DNA of 64,000 nucleotides from Conoideocrella luteorostrata (lineage: Eukaryota > Ascomycota > Sordariomycetes > Hypocreales > Clavicipitaceae). Both the position numbers and the translations under genes were made by a program. The notes below the pieces were generated by a model. The model was not told the DNA's origin, did no database searches, and was given only the letters and a program-made list of their open reading frames with translations. Location of the stretch: NCBI GenBank assembly GCA_032433595.1, contig JASWJB010000246.1:1-64000 (forward strand), read 5' to 3'. Shown here piece after piece: positions 34,827 to 47,043 of this stretch. Each line of letters starts with the position of its first letter. Position 1 is the stretch's first letter.

Positions 34827-37081
34827 GACGAAAATTTAACGAGAACACACAGTAGTGTACAATAACTAATGTTTGAAAGAGTGTAGGCCGCGCGGTGACT
34901 GAATACTTTTTTTTTTTTCGTTGACAACTTCGGAGCTCTTTCTTCGGGCAAGCTGCTATTTTATACATCACAAATAATGTCGCGTCAGGTCGAACCGTTG
35001 GCCGTCGGCAACATCCGCAGTATTGTTGGGCTTGTCTCCGCTAGCAAGATAGCGGCTCGCAAAGACCCCTGGTATCCCGAGGCTAGTTTGCAGACCAGTA
35101 GGTTGAGTGATCCATCATGTGGACTGATGTGATAGTTTTTTTTTAGACAAGATTGGGATCGCCCGCTCGCCCCATGAGTTGCTGCTCCCTTTGCCGCATC
35201 CACTTGTACGCTTTCCCAGCAATTGGTAATACTTTTACTTCTTCTGAGCCGCTTGGTGCTATTCTTTTACAAGCACTCTGCCGAAATATTTGGAAGATCT
35301 TACAGAAGAAAATTTCACTAAATATGTGACCATATTCAGCCCTCTGCAGCGAAGAGCGAAAAGATAGAGACGCACACAAAGACTCTTTGCTTCTTTACAA
35401 ATACATGTAAACTAAAGTCACCTGCTTAATACTACCGAGTGTGTGAATATCTTTGGCAGTCATATGATGGGATGGAGATTATTTTTATTTGCATGGCAAG
35501 TTGAACTGAATCGAGAACGATTTAAATGAAATGGTAGAAGGCTTGAGAGCTAGCTAATTGCTAAGAGAATTACTACACTACTACAGGAAACTTTACCAAG
35601 AAACAGAAAATATCTACTATATGGATAGATAACTAGCGGGTAAAGCTCGTGTGAAATTAAAAAATTACTCTCTAGAACCCTGCATAGTTGAACGCACCAT
35701 GTTAGGAGATTTAGAGAACCAGTGCTAGCGGGTCCTGTTTTCAAGCATGTGGGTTAACGCAAGAAGCCGCACGGCATCTACCGCCTGCGGAGCTCGTGGA
35801 GTCGTTTGAGTTGAAGGGAAAACCCGACGAAGCCGGCCCGGCAACTCAATGAATGGGGGGGGGGAATACAGGTAGAACTGCATTTCAGAGTGGATCATAC
35901 GATCAGAACTATTCTCGTCCCGCATAATTACGAATTATTGGTGGCGTAAATGACGGTCCGCCCCATGACTAAAGACTTCGAGCCACGGTTGATGCCAAAA
36001 TTTGTGTCCTTGTGCATTGGAACGGGCTGATATCCGGCCCTAGCTGAATCGTCATGCTTGCAGCATTATATCCCGCACGGCCCGAGGTCGGCCCTCTCTC
36101 ACCGTTGCAAATTTCCGATTGAGTATTGACGTTGTACTATCCATTCACTCATCTTATTTTCGTAGCCTAATTCGCGGAATTTAGGCTACCCAACTGTATC
36201 GGCTCCACTTTGAACTTTGGGGCTTCATTTCCTCTTATACTCTTGCATCGTAGAGCCCTGCAGGTAGCAACTTGTCGCTTGCCGCGCCTCAATGTTTCGT
36301 AATCGGACAGCACTTCAAGGTAAAACGCTACACCGTTGAATGTACAGCATTGTTGCTCCATTGCAGGTGCTTCACGACCCGGAATATGATGCTGAGACAG
36401 GAGACATGGCTATTTCTGCCAGATAAAGCTTCTTCTCTATTGCTAATGCTCGAAACGGCAAAAGACGAGCGTTGCTATCGCCGACGCCGGTGATCGGCAT
36501 AAAACTTACACAATTGACGACCAAATACTTCACTGACGCGGGCGGATCTTGAAGCAATCCAGGACAAGGGCTGACGGACATCCAACTCAAAACATTAGAT
36601 TAAATACAAATAGTAGCTAGCAGAAAGCTAAACAATTGATAGGTGGTATTGATAATCCTTGACGATTGTGACTGGCAGGGTTTGGTGCATTTCATGCAAA
36701 TGGACCGTGTGTCTGCGTCATAGAAAACGAACCCAAGTTGGAGCACGGAGTATGGATACCTACCATTTACATAGACCAATGGCGCCGAGGGAAGCGTGCT
36801 CTCTGGCAAGCCTTTGATGTCATCGACCTTTGGCTAAATTGGGCGAGCGGACGCGGGCAGCTTCGCGTCGACAAGCGGCCGAGAGGCGGCGCCAAAGAGC
36901 CCCACTGCGGACTTAACGGCCGAGAAGTATCGATCGTAGCGCCTGTGTAAGCGTCGACCAAATATTAATTTAAACATTCCTAAATCCGGCACAATGAACT
37001 ATCTTCTTCTTTCCGTATATTCACTGAAAATTCAGACATAATTTCTCACTTCAATACTTCGTAGCCACAACCCACGTCTTC
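34827..37081. other. Intergenic, no supported gene
   Basis: About 2.3 kb with short conflicting frames only. Contains a 12-nt poly-T at 34908, an 8-nt G run near 35856 and AT-rich stretches at 35400-35700. The right end is the promoter of the dehydrogenase at 37082. Confidence 0.45.
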
Positions 37082-38013
37082 ATGTCTAGCAAGGTAGTTC
37101 TCGTCACAGGGGCTAACACCGGCCTCGGGCTGGAAATTGTACGAGCCCTTTGCGGCTCAGATGCGAACTACGAGATATTGCTCGGCGGGAGGTCCCTCGA
37201 GAAAGCAACGAAAGCTGTCCAGAATGTAATTGCGGCTTTCCCCAAGGTAGAGGGTCGTGTATCGGCCATTCAGGTGGATATTGAGGACGACGACTCTATT
37301 TCCGCTGCAGTCGATACCGTGAGTGCTAAATATGGGCACCTGGATGTGTTGGTGAACAACGCGGGTAAGCAATCTACTTTCTTGCGTATTACTTTATTGC
37401 TTGAGACTAATTTGAACCGAACCGTCACAGGTGGACAATTCGACCAGCACTTCAGTGCCGGCAAAATGACCATGCGCCAGGTTTGGCACCAGTCATGGAG
37501 CGTCAACACCGCGAGCACGCAGATAATGACGGCGAATTTTGTGCCTTTGCTTCTAAAGTCGTCAGACCCGCGCTTGCTGTTCATCACGAGCGGCACGTCC
37601 ACTCTCCAGGGTGCCGAGAACCTAGAACTGCCAATCAATCGTGTGCCCCAAAAAGGGTGGCCCAAGAGCGGCCCTGCGCAGAGCAGCATCCCTGCCTATC
37701 GGAGCGCAAAGACCGGCATGAACATGATGATGAGGTTTGTGGACCGCTTGCTTTATTTGTTGCGACTTGGTTCAATATGCTAACACTGTCTAGGGAATGG
37801 TACCGGATTTTGAAGGAAGACGGTGTTAAGGTGTGGTGTGTCTCGCCTGGATATCTCGCGACGGGTCTGGGGGGTAGCCTGGAGCAGAACCAGAAACAAG
37901 GTGCTCAGGATCCATCGCTGGGTGGGCAGTTTGTGAAGGATGTTGTTGAAGGGCAGAGGGATGGTGATGTCGGGAAGGTCATCCTGAGAGAGGGCAAGAT
38001 CCAGCCGTGGTAG
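37082..38013 (+). CDS. Short-chain dehydrogenase/reductase (SDR)
   Basis: Three exons, 37082-37364, 37431-37734 and 37794-38013, 268 aa. Introns of 66 and 59 nt begin GTAAGC and GTTTGT and end CACAG and TCTAG; the second has TGCTAAC. Phases close exactly. The Rossmann start VTGANTGLG carries the TGxxxGxG cofactor loop, NNAG is split by intron 1, the catalytic Ser lies in FITSGTSTL, and the YxxxK pair is YRSAK. SPGYLATGLGG follows the active site. It is a soluble NAD(P)(H)-dependent oxidoreductase acting on a carbonyl or alcohol; the substrate is unknown. It ends 80 bp from the stop of the broken repeat gene on the other strand. It is a complete, apparently intact metabolic gene inside the repeat-rich region. 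Confidence 0.9.
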
Positions 38014-38095
38014 ATGGGATGTCGCTGGCCTGCTTGCAGTCTATTCCGCAAAATGTGCGTTCTCCGTTGAAGACAGCTACTAAATGAATGACACT

Positions 38096-39485
38096 TCAGT
38101 CTATCTTGCGCTGTGGAAAAATCTCTGCAACACGGCGCCATTCTTCCGGGATAGCAATGCGGCCTGACTGGGATAATAGATCTAAGACGTGATTTCCCCG
38201 ACCAACAGGCACGGCATGCTTGAATACCTCCTCTGTGATCGTAATTTCGTGTCCTCGTCCTTCAAGAATCAAGCCTAGCGTATTATTGCTGTAGCAACTA
38301 CCCGTGGCAGCTATTACTACCTCTTCCGTGATTATAATTTCGTGTCCTCGACGGTCGAAAAGGAACGACATAACCTCTTTGCCACTGATTTTATTGCCTA
38401 CGGCAGCTTTCAACATATCCTCTATAATAGTACTCTGGTATCCTTTTTTGCCGAGAAGGAATCCAATAGCTTCCGCACCTTGACTTTCGTTTTGCGCCGC
38501 AGCCACTAGTACTTCTTTAGTGACGCTGATGTCTTGAGCTCTTTTTTCAAATAAAAGAGCCAGGGTTTTTACATCACAGCGCGCTGCAATTATTTTTGGC
38601 ACCCGTTCGGTGATAGGAATGTCTTAGCCTCGCTTCGTAATTAGAATTGATATTATCTTCGCTCCAAAACTGGATGTAATGATATCAATCATATCTGCCG
38701 TGACTGTTAAGTCATGATGTCGATGCTCTAAAAACAGTTCAATAATTTTATCATTATTCCATTTTTGTAGTGCGTATTTTAGTATCAGCGAAGTGACTTT
38801 GATGTCCTCCTTTGAATCTAGGAGAGTTTTCATCATTTTATAATGATGACTTCTCGCCGCAACCGTCTCTTCTGGAAAATCTATCCTATATTTATGCAGC
38901 AGCAGTTCAAGGACTTTTTCGCCGCTCGTATCGCTCTGTGCCGGTGATGTCACCAAATCTGGGGTGACTGTAAACTCATTTTGCTTCGGATGTCCCATAT
39001 TATTTATTAGTTACTGCCACTGCTATTAATTCAGGATTCGCCACGGCGTGATGATTCTCCAACAATGGGTCCACAATCTCCCGGTCAAAGTGTTGGACAA
39101 CTGCACAGATGGCGCCATCGCTAAAATGAGTATCCCCATTTTTGATTAGGCTTTTGAAGGATTCCCGGTTTGTGTAGCTAGTCCGGTCACGGCGACGATG
39201 CTATATCGAAATAGAGATATCAAGCTTGATTGTCCAACCTATAGCTTTTCTGAAGCGGGTGAGCGTCCGGCGAGAGAGAATGAAAACTTGCTCCACGGCA
39301 ACATTTTCTTCCGGAATAGCAAGAGGAGTAAAGCTAAAGAAATCCAAGTGGACCCTTAAACAGTCGGCTGAAGAGCCAATTTCGCGCTTGATGGCCCTCT
39401 CTAACTCTTCCACTGCCGGACTGATTTTGAATGTGACAGTGGCCACCCAGGACTGCGACGACATACTGGACGCCGCAGTTGGCGT
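38096..39485 (-). pseudogene. Broken repeat-domain gene (NLR-tail or ankyrin-like repeats)
   Basis: Minus-strand coding remnant, read from about 39485 down to a stop at 38096. It is interrupted by an in-frame TAG at 39201, a TAA and a frameshift near 39000, and another TAA at 38624. The downstream part consists of units of about 40 residues with the pattern L..LL..RGHEI.ITEEV..AA..N..SG (for example DRRGHEIIITEEVVIAA and EGRGHEITITEEVFKHA). I recall such units from C-terminal parts of fungal STAND/NLR-like proteins, but no nucleotide-binding domain is visible here. Intact ORFs persist on both sides of each break with the same repeat pattern, so the decay is fairly recent. It lies head-to-head with the HET-ankyrin gene across a degenerate LTR. 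Confidence 0.7.
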
Positions 39486-40606
39486 ATACGACTAGCCAAG
39501 GGCGTTTGGCTCATCCGCAGTCTCCAAATGTGCGATCTTGCTAGGTAGGCAACGCAAAATATTGGAAGCAAAATAAGAAGCAGAGCAATTCAATTCATCT
39601 GATCTGGGCTATCTTAAGAGAAGAAGAGGAAGAGGAAATGCCCCCGAGCGCGCCGTATAAATGAGGTGCTAGGGTGGCCACGTGACCTTGTCCGCAATTG
39701 CTCAAACGCTTGACGAAGGATTCCAACAAATAACACACCAGCTCCGAGATCTGTGTACTGCATGCTTCCGCGGCCAGCCAGCTTACTCAAGGACAGTACT
39801 CCGTACTCTGTATGCAAAAAGATGTCAGCACCTTGGGCCAAACGCGCCTGTAACTGCGGAGGCGTCCGGATCCAGCCTAGGTACTCCGTATTACTCCGTA
39901 GGTCGTTCCACACGCCAACCGTAACTGAAACTCCGTGAGAATGGTTCACGGAAGTGCAACGTTGTGCTTACCAACATCTTCATTCACAAAGACAGTGAGT
40001 GGATGAGAGAACTGGAGACCAAAATCCAGTCCATCGGTAAATGCCGCCTCCTTTCATACTACTCTGTGGAACTAATCAATCCTCCCTCTCAAGAGAATTT
40101 ACCAGGTGCATGGCAGAGCATGACAGAAAGCCAACGGCTTGGAGGGGAAAGAACAAACGGATATCAGTGCGCACGGCGAGCATTTCATGCGGGCTGCCAC
40201 ACGGCTGGACGCCTGGGTACAGGCGACACCCCTGTAGCTGACGTGTCATTGGCGAAAGACACTCTGGGCGGGCGATTGGTGTGATGGCAACCCCACCCCT
40301 TCACGTAGTATGGACTCGGACGCAGTGAGGCTGTCATCTTGTTCGTCCGTCAATAATCGCAGAGAGCTGCAACTTGCCAGTGGATGAGTTCCTGCGAGCG
40401 GAATAAGGAGTCCGTCCAATCGCTGATTGAAACCTGGCGGGCCGTTTAGGTGCCTGACCCAAACTTCAGCTGAGCTTGAAGGCAGAAAGCAAGACTGCCC
40501 GGCGCAAATAAATGCGGTACATTTATCAAGGGCATAGAGACCATCACTTCCTCGACCTGCGCGGGCACGCGACGCATCCCCTCTCCCAGAAGGGCTGTAG
40601 CCAAGT
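39486..40606. other. Intergenic between repeat pseudogene and HET gene
   Basis: Holds a degenerate family-B LTR and three TACTCCGTA motifs (39797, 39882, 39892). Short frames at 39614-40641 are on both strands and motif-free. The right end is the HET gene promoter. Confidence 0.5.
39577..39728 (-). mobile_element. Degenerate LTR, family B, copy 3
   Basis: On the minus strand it starts TGTTGGAATCC like copy 1. It shares the CACGTG-GCCACCCTA block, a TTTATAC box and the pyrimidine-rich TCTTAAGA region. The far end does not match CCCACA and no target duplication is seen, so it is older or truncated; the left boundary is approximate. It sits about 100 bp upstream of the broken repeat gene, where it could have served as that gene's promoter. 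Confidence 0.5.
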
Positions 40607-43600
40607 ATGTGGCTTGTGCATACATCGACGCTTGAGATCATCAGAAAACGTGATGATGATATTCCGCCCTACGCCATCTTGTCCCATACATGGGGTTCCG
40701 ATGAAGAAGAAGTCACTCTGCAAGAGATGGAAAATGAATATGAAAACCACGGCCCTTACATTAGCACGTGCAATGGGCACCAACGCCGGATCACGCGAAA
40801 GCCAGGCTTTGTTAAGATTCAGCGTGCGGCGCAACAAGCCGTCATGGATGGATTCGACTTTATATGGGTTGATACCTGCTGTATCGACAAGACTTCGAGC
40901 TCCGAACTGTCTGAGGCCATCAACAGCATGTTTCGCTGGTACCGTGAGTCCGCTGTCTGTTACGCCTTCTTGAGCGACGTCGATGACCCGGGGATTTCCA
41001 ATACTTCGTCTGAGAAAACCATTCAAGCCATTGCCAATAGTCGTTGGTTTACTCGGGGATGGACACTGCAGGAGTTGATCTCACCCACAATCGTTAACTT
41101 CTATTCAAAAAACTGGGAGCCTCTTGGTCAGAAGCACAATTCTTTGCTGGAGGTTATTTCTAAAACCACTGGAATCAGTGCAGCTATTTTGAATGGCACA
41201 CAAGACCTGTACGAGTGCGCTGTGGCAACTCGGATGCAGTGGGCCTCTCAGCGGCGAACAACTCGGATTGAAGATGAAGCGTACTGCCTTATGGGACTTT
41301 TCGACGTGAATATGCCGCTACTCTACGGTGAGGGCCGCAAGGCATTTATCCGGCTCCAGGAAGAGATTCTTAAGCGTATGTTGATATCCAAACTACTTCA
41401 GATTCGTTCTGACCGCAGAGAATTCAGAAACCGACGACGAGTCATTATTCCTGTGGAAGTGCCCTCAAGATGACCCCTTCCGCTATCAGCTATCTGGTTT
41501 CCTAGCTAGAAGTCCGCTGTGGTTTAGGGATTCGGGACACTTCATGCCACTTCCCAGAAACACGTCAGAGGATAGTAAACCTTCAGCAGTGACCAACGCT
41601 GGGCTATACATCTGCCTCAATCTCGTATCACCAACCTCATCAATGCATATCAAACCCGGAGATAATGCAAGTGGTGGTGACAAATTTCTCACTGCCCTCA
41701 TGCATTGTAATTTCTATCGTCAACGCAGTATTGAAGATGATAAGGCTTACAAACCCGCGCTCGAGTTACGCCATCTTGGAGGTGACAGATACGCCCGAGT
41801 ACGGCCTGATCGCATCCTATCTGTAGATGGGAAAAGTCCAAGCTGTCGCAAATATCTCTATGTGAGGCAGAATGTAACATTACATGCTGCTCAGGTTGTT
41901 GTGGATGACCATGAGCTTTCGGAAAGCCGACAAAGATCTCGACCCTTATCATTGGTTTGGAAAGACGACAAGGTTCATTGGGATCAAGCCACCCAAACCT
42001 TATATACCACACGTGGGTGTCGTGGGTTTCTTGCACGTTTCAGGTACCATTTGAAATGCTCTGACTTGGCGTCCTGGTCGGTGGACGTTGTTCTGATATT
42101 GGTAGCTGAGACGAGCGCGTACCGGGATACGGAATGGTGTTGTTTTCAGGAAGATGCCACAAAAGAAAACCAGGGAACCCTGCCAACTCTGCCTACTTCT
42201 GGATGGACAGGCGCGTCCCACGAGTATAGAGGTGTGCTTTCTAGTGTGGTGCCTGATGCACACAACGTCTCGTCCAACAGATTTACGCTCCGACTCGCCC
42301 AAACCGGGTGGTTTATGATTTCGAAGAATTGTATTTTTGCGTCATGTCCAAATCAGGAACAGAAACATAGCTTCATCGAAGCATGGGTACCTGATGTGAC
42401 CAAGCCGGATACACTAGATATAGACATCGAGGACTCGTGCATTCGTTACGTTGAAGTTGGTCCAGATCCTTTGGCAAGAATGAGGCGAGAGATAGAGAAC
42501 ACCTTGGATATTGGGAGAAAGCCTGTGGTTATATCTAAAGACACACGGGTTCTTAAGCATCTCGTCAGAGCTCACCTCGCACAGGATTATTCACGCCTGG
42601 AGCAGGAAACATTTCGAGCAGAGATCAAATCAGTGGGAAGAGAATTACTCGGGCTGTCGATCAATCACGACTGGGTCATTTCTGTTAGCCCACTGGCATT
42701 CGCAGCCTTGCTAGGAAACGACACGCTGCTGCAGAAACTTCTGTCATATAATGTGGAGCATGATCCATCTGCACGAAACCCGTACTTATTCTCCAGGAGG
42801 TGGCTTCCGGGGAAGCAAATGTCAGATGGCTTTACAGTAGTTCATCTCGCTGCCATGCTAGGGCATAGTAGTGTTCTGAGGACTCTTCTCGAGTATTTTG
42901 ACCTTCCTCAGAAGATATTTAATCTGAAAATAGACTCACCTATGCATTTCGCGGCAGCCTATGTACGTTCCCAGACGGTGCGAGAGACGTTTGACTGCTT
43001 CGAGGACGTTGTCAAGAGGTTCAACCCGAATGCTGAATCGCCCTGGATCAACAGAATTCTCAATAAAAACAGAGAGTCTCTACTCCATAGAGCAGCACAA
43101 ATGAACAATCATCACGCTGTAAGTGCAATTCTATCCCACCTGAGAAGTGGAAAAGATGTGGATTGCCGTGATGTAAACCAAAGGACCCCTCTCTGGCACG
43201 CCGCCGTTACCGGATCCCACGATACATTGAAGCAACTCCTAGCGCATGGTGCCGATATCGAAGCAAGAGACAAATTCCATACTACTGTTCTACAGACTGC
43301 TTGTCGATCGTCTCTGTCTTTAGATGTGGTTGAAACCCTGTTGCAATCCGGGGCAGATCCCAACGGCTGCACCGTCATCAAAACTGGCTACGATCCGGCC
43401 CCTTATCATTGCGCAACTCCCTGCACGTACGCAGTTGTCAAAGGAAACGCAGACGTATTGCGAGCTCTTCTGAGAGCGGGAGCGAAACCGGATGGGCTGT
43501 ACCCGACTGATATGCACCCTTTACACATTGCCGTCATGGAAAGGAATCTCGAGTTCGTCAAAGTGCTTAAGGAATCGGGCTGTGATCTCGAACCACGGAC

Positions 43601-43778
43601 GCCGTATAGAATTTGGTTTCCCAAGAATTTGAGAGATGTGACCGGGCCTTTGCGATCCGTATCTGGTAAGGGACTGACGCCAGAACACTTGGGCACGGAC
43701 AAGTTTAACAAGCTATGGATCGACGGATATAAACGTTCCAAAATTGTCGAGCAGTTCAACCCACAGCTACATTATTGA
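40607..43778 (+). CDS. HET-domain protein with C-terminal ankyrin repeats
   Basis: Two exons, 40607-41375 and 41419-43778, 1042 aa. The intron is only 43 nt, with GTATGT, TTCTGAC and CGCAG; removing it joins EEILK to QNSETDDESLFLW in frame. The N-terminus MWLVHTSTLEI, then PYAILSHTWG, followed by FIWVDTCCIDK, SMFRWYRESAVCYAFLSDV and RGWTLQELISP, is a full HET domain (PF06985 type, residues about 20-165), closest in style to HET-E/HET-D. YCLMGLFDVNMPLLYGEG follows. The middle (about 260-670) is beta-rich without a named domain. Residues about 680-1010 carry ankyrin repeats (DGFTVVHLAAMLGHSSVL, RTPLWHAAVTGSHDTL, MHPLHIAVMERNLEFV). HET domains trigger cell death after non-self fusion. No NACHT domain is present, so ankyrin repeats are the likely sensor (inference). 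Confidence 0.93.
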
Positions 43779-46272
43779 GAATCCTACCCGCGATTTCTTG
43801 TCTTTACTGTCGTCTTTTGTCACAACTTGGGGTGAATGACTTGGACTGCCGCTTTCTTTTGACCTGTGTTGGCGATGTGTTCAAGTTGGGGTTTCTAAAT
43901 GTACGGCGTGACTATCCAATTTTAATGGCTAAACCTTTAATATTATACAATGGAACCGATGCTTTGACCTGGTGAAAGAATATAGCATAAAGGCCAAGGT
44001 ATCTATTATTGCATCGCCTAGATATTAATTGCTAAGGTGTATATAAGAGTTTGATCAGTAATCTAGCGTTTACTAGCAGTCGTAATTGTATTCTTAATTA
44101 AGTTAGCCTTCTGAAGGGGTATTGCCTTTAGCAGGTCCAGTTCAAGGCTATCTCTACGTTCCTCGTCATTCAATAGCCGACTGGGAGAACAACGGAGATA
44201 TGTAGATACGCTTGGAATACGAATAGTTAAACTGTCTCGCAACCCCGGCTTAGTAGAGACCCTCTGAGCTGTTGATTTCCCTAGACAACACATTGCCCCC
44301 CAACTGATGGCGGTAAATGTAGGTAATTGCTATTAAGATTAGCAGAGTGAGGACAAAATCTCTTGTCACTGCCCACAAAAAGCTCTTCAGCTGTAGCAGG
44401 ATTGCTGCTCGGATTTTGGTGTCTCAGGTGTAGCAGACTCAACTAAGCCGTAGATATCGACTCCACTTTGTGGAAAATCCTGAATTCGATGGATATATTC
44501 GTCGTCAGCGTCGTCGACAGTCCAGCAAGTATCGAAGACTGCATATTCCTGATCTGTCGGGTCACGTCGCTTCAGAGATGTATTGGGAGCAATTGGAGAG
44601 GTTCAAATTCACGTGCATTGATGGAAAGAGCAGTGTTACGGTGACGATGGGTACAGAATTCCTCGTCTGGGGGCTTTGTCTAATCCCCCTTATTTATACT
44701 CATACCATCTGAGACGCCCTTGTCTCGGATTCCTGCCTCAGGCCTAGAGGCCACGTAACTCTTCACCCACTATCCGTGTAAGCCACACATGTCCGTGTTA
44801 TCCAACGGGACGACCAACGTGGCATGAGGGGTGGGGCTGTACGCTTGTATTGATATGTGACGATTTGTTCGCCCAGAACTACACCAACGAATATTGATAG
44901 TGGGCCGTATCAATTAATGCCTTTCGAGACAGTCGGACAGCTGGCACGCACTGCGCTACGACATGAGCATCTTTTGAAGGTGTCTGCTATTCTTCGAGCG
45001 AATTCGAGCTCTACCTTAATACATCTGAATGTCACGTTAGTTATCCCAGTATCCCGAGTTGTTAGGATGCTTAGAAGCAAATGTAAAGAACTTGCTATTA
45101 TCGCTATGGAAAGCATACTAGATGCCCGATAAGAACAGCCCATGCGAAGAGGTAGAATAATGTATGCAGCTAAAGCACTAGCAGTATTGAAATACAACAA
45201 CTAATTATTACCAAGTACAATGCCGGACTACCTACTGGCTCCCCTGCGGAAGATTGCTTTTCGGCAACGCCACGCTTCGGGTTTCCCATTTTGGAACCGT
45301 GGGCTAATGATTGTATTGTGCCCGGCGCATCGGAGAATCATTGTGGGGCGATGTATCTGTGAATGTTTTAGGTTCCGGAAAATTTGCTGAAGCTGCTCCG
45401 ACGACTTTATGCCGCTCGTATGTGGATCTCGAGCGAGATCGAATGGAACAACATTATGTCGAAACATTGCACCGGATTTAAAGAACGGCGCAGTAGCAGG
45501 GCTTCCTAATTTTAGAGGCAAATTTATTGCCGACTAATGCGTACTCCGTAACTAAAATGTAATTAATCTGCATGCTAAGTACTAGGATCTGCGGTTAGGC
45601 TCGGAACTGAGGAGTAAAACGCCGGACAAACCACTTGGGTGGGTGCACCTGCAGCTTTGTTTTCTAATTTATAACCGTAAGAAGAGCAGATGTTGGATAA
45701 TTGAACTTGTTACCTAAACTCAACTGCTGCAAGGTCCGCCTCTCATGGGTTGTACTCCGAATCAAACGCATTGTCTCCGCTACTAACCAACTAGTCATTT
45801 GCCGGGATTCTGCGACATTCTCAGATCCTCAAACAGGCACGCACGACTCCAAAGCGGAGTGGCAACTCGGTTCGGCTCCACAAAAAAAACGTCGTCCCCA
45901 CTAATGGCCAAGTCGTGGCCGCTTTCAAAAACCGTTTTAGATTACATTATCTTATCGTTATGGCTCCATATCAGCTAACATGTGCACATGAGTCCGGTAG
46001 AATTCAAAACAGCCTGGGATAACTGCTAAATTTATTTCTATCTTAAACAGTTATAAAAAAACGGCATAAAACAGTCTGAGGGCAATATCACTAATGGTTT
46101 CCCCTGTCGCTTTCTAGAAGTCTTGGTACTTCCAGATGTGCATATATAGCCGCTGTGTAGTCTCGTAAACCAAAATCCCTTTTTTCTTATCATCATCAAC
46201 ATTCTGACAAGACTTGCATCGTCTACTCGCGCATAACCTCACAACACACCAGCAACCTTATATTCTGTTAAA
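43779..46272. other. Intergenic with decayed LTR and AT-rich DNA
   Basis: About 2.5 kb. Contains an AT-rich block at 43980-44110, the degenerate LTR at 44579-44807 and one TACTCCGTA at 45542. Frames at 44857-45200 and 45228-45521 have no motif and are not called. The right end is the promoter of the secreted protein gene. Confidence 0.45.
44579..44807 (-). mobile_element. Degenerate LTR, family A, copy 1
   Basis: Aligns over about 230 bp with 54886-55124 in the same direction. Shared words are GAGGTTCAAAT, GCATTGATGG, GAATTCCTCGTCTG, ATCTGAGAC, GAGGCCACGTA and TTATCCAAC. One end has changed from CAACA to CAACG and the flanks show no target duplication, so this is an older solo LTR. Confidence 0.7.
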
Positions 46273-47043
46273 ATGAAGGCCGCCAACACTCTTCTTCTCA
46301 TCGGCAGCGGCCTCGCTGCTATTGCAGTCGCTGCTCCTGCAGTTGTTGCTTCTGGAAACAATATTCCTGAACGTATTCCTGCTCCTGGACCACCTGGAAG
46401 TGCTATTCATGGAGATGGTTCTTCCGGAGGTCTTCATGGAAGTGCTACTGGAAACCACCCTGTTAAAAACCCTACTACTGTGAACAATGCTGGTGAGAAA
46501 AACGATAAGGAAGAGTCTGATGACGCTCCTTCTGAGGATTCCAAGACAACATCGTGCCCGAATACAGAAGTGTCTCAAAAATTAAGAGCGCTATGCGGCG
46601 CGAGCATCAGCAAAGCGGATTGCGACGCCGCCATCACGAAGTGCGATAAGTCCAAGGACGAATCTGCGGAGACTTCTCACCATGAAAGACCTGACGAGTC
46701 TTCCAAACATGAAAAGCCCGATGTGTCTCACGACCATAAAAAGCCTAAGGATTCTATTAAGAAACGTGCGCTCGGATCCCCTCATAAAGCTGAGATTCCC
46801 ACAGGCAATGAACATGGATCTTCTGCTGAGGGAGCTGAGGAAGACAAGAATGAAGTTGAGAAGTGTGTTAAAGAGCAAGTAGCCAAGGTAAGTGGCACAA
46901 TACCGCTAACTTTCAGAACATTTCGTCATGAATAAAACCTCTTACATAATATATAGCTGAGCAAGGGAAACAAGAAGGAAGTAAACGAGGAACATCAGGA
47001 AGATAAGAGCGAAAGTAAGAACGAAAACAAGATCGGGGAATAA
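46273..47043 (+). CDS. Small secreted, Lys/Glu/Ser-rich protein of unknown function
   Basis: Two exons, 46273-46887 and 46957-47043, 233 aa. The intron (GTAAGT...ATATAG, 69 nt) lies after EQVAK, and the second exon adds LSKGNKKEVNEEHQ and ends KNENKIGE. The start MKAANTLLLIGSGLAAIAVA gives a clear signal peptide. The mature protein begins with a Gly/Pro-rich stretch (PAPGPPGS). A small Cys-containing module follows: SCPN...LRALCGASISKADCDAAITKC, with a fifth Cys at EKCVKEQ. A highly charged, disordered tail contains a KKR dibasic site. A TATA-like CATATATAG box lies about 130 nt upstream. I recognise no family; small size, secretion, the Cys module and the accessory location fit an effector-like protein (inference). 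Confidence 0.75.
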
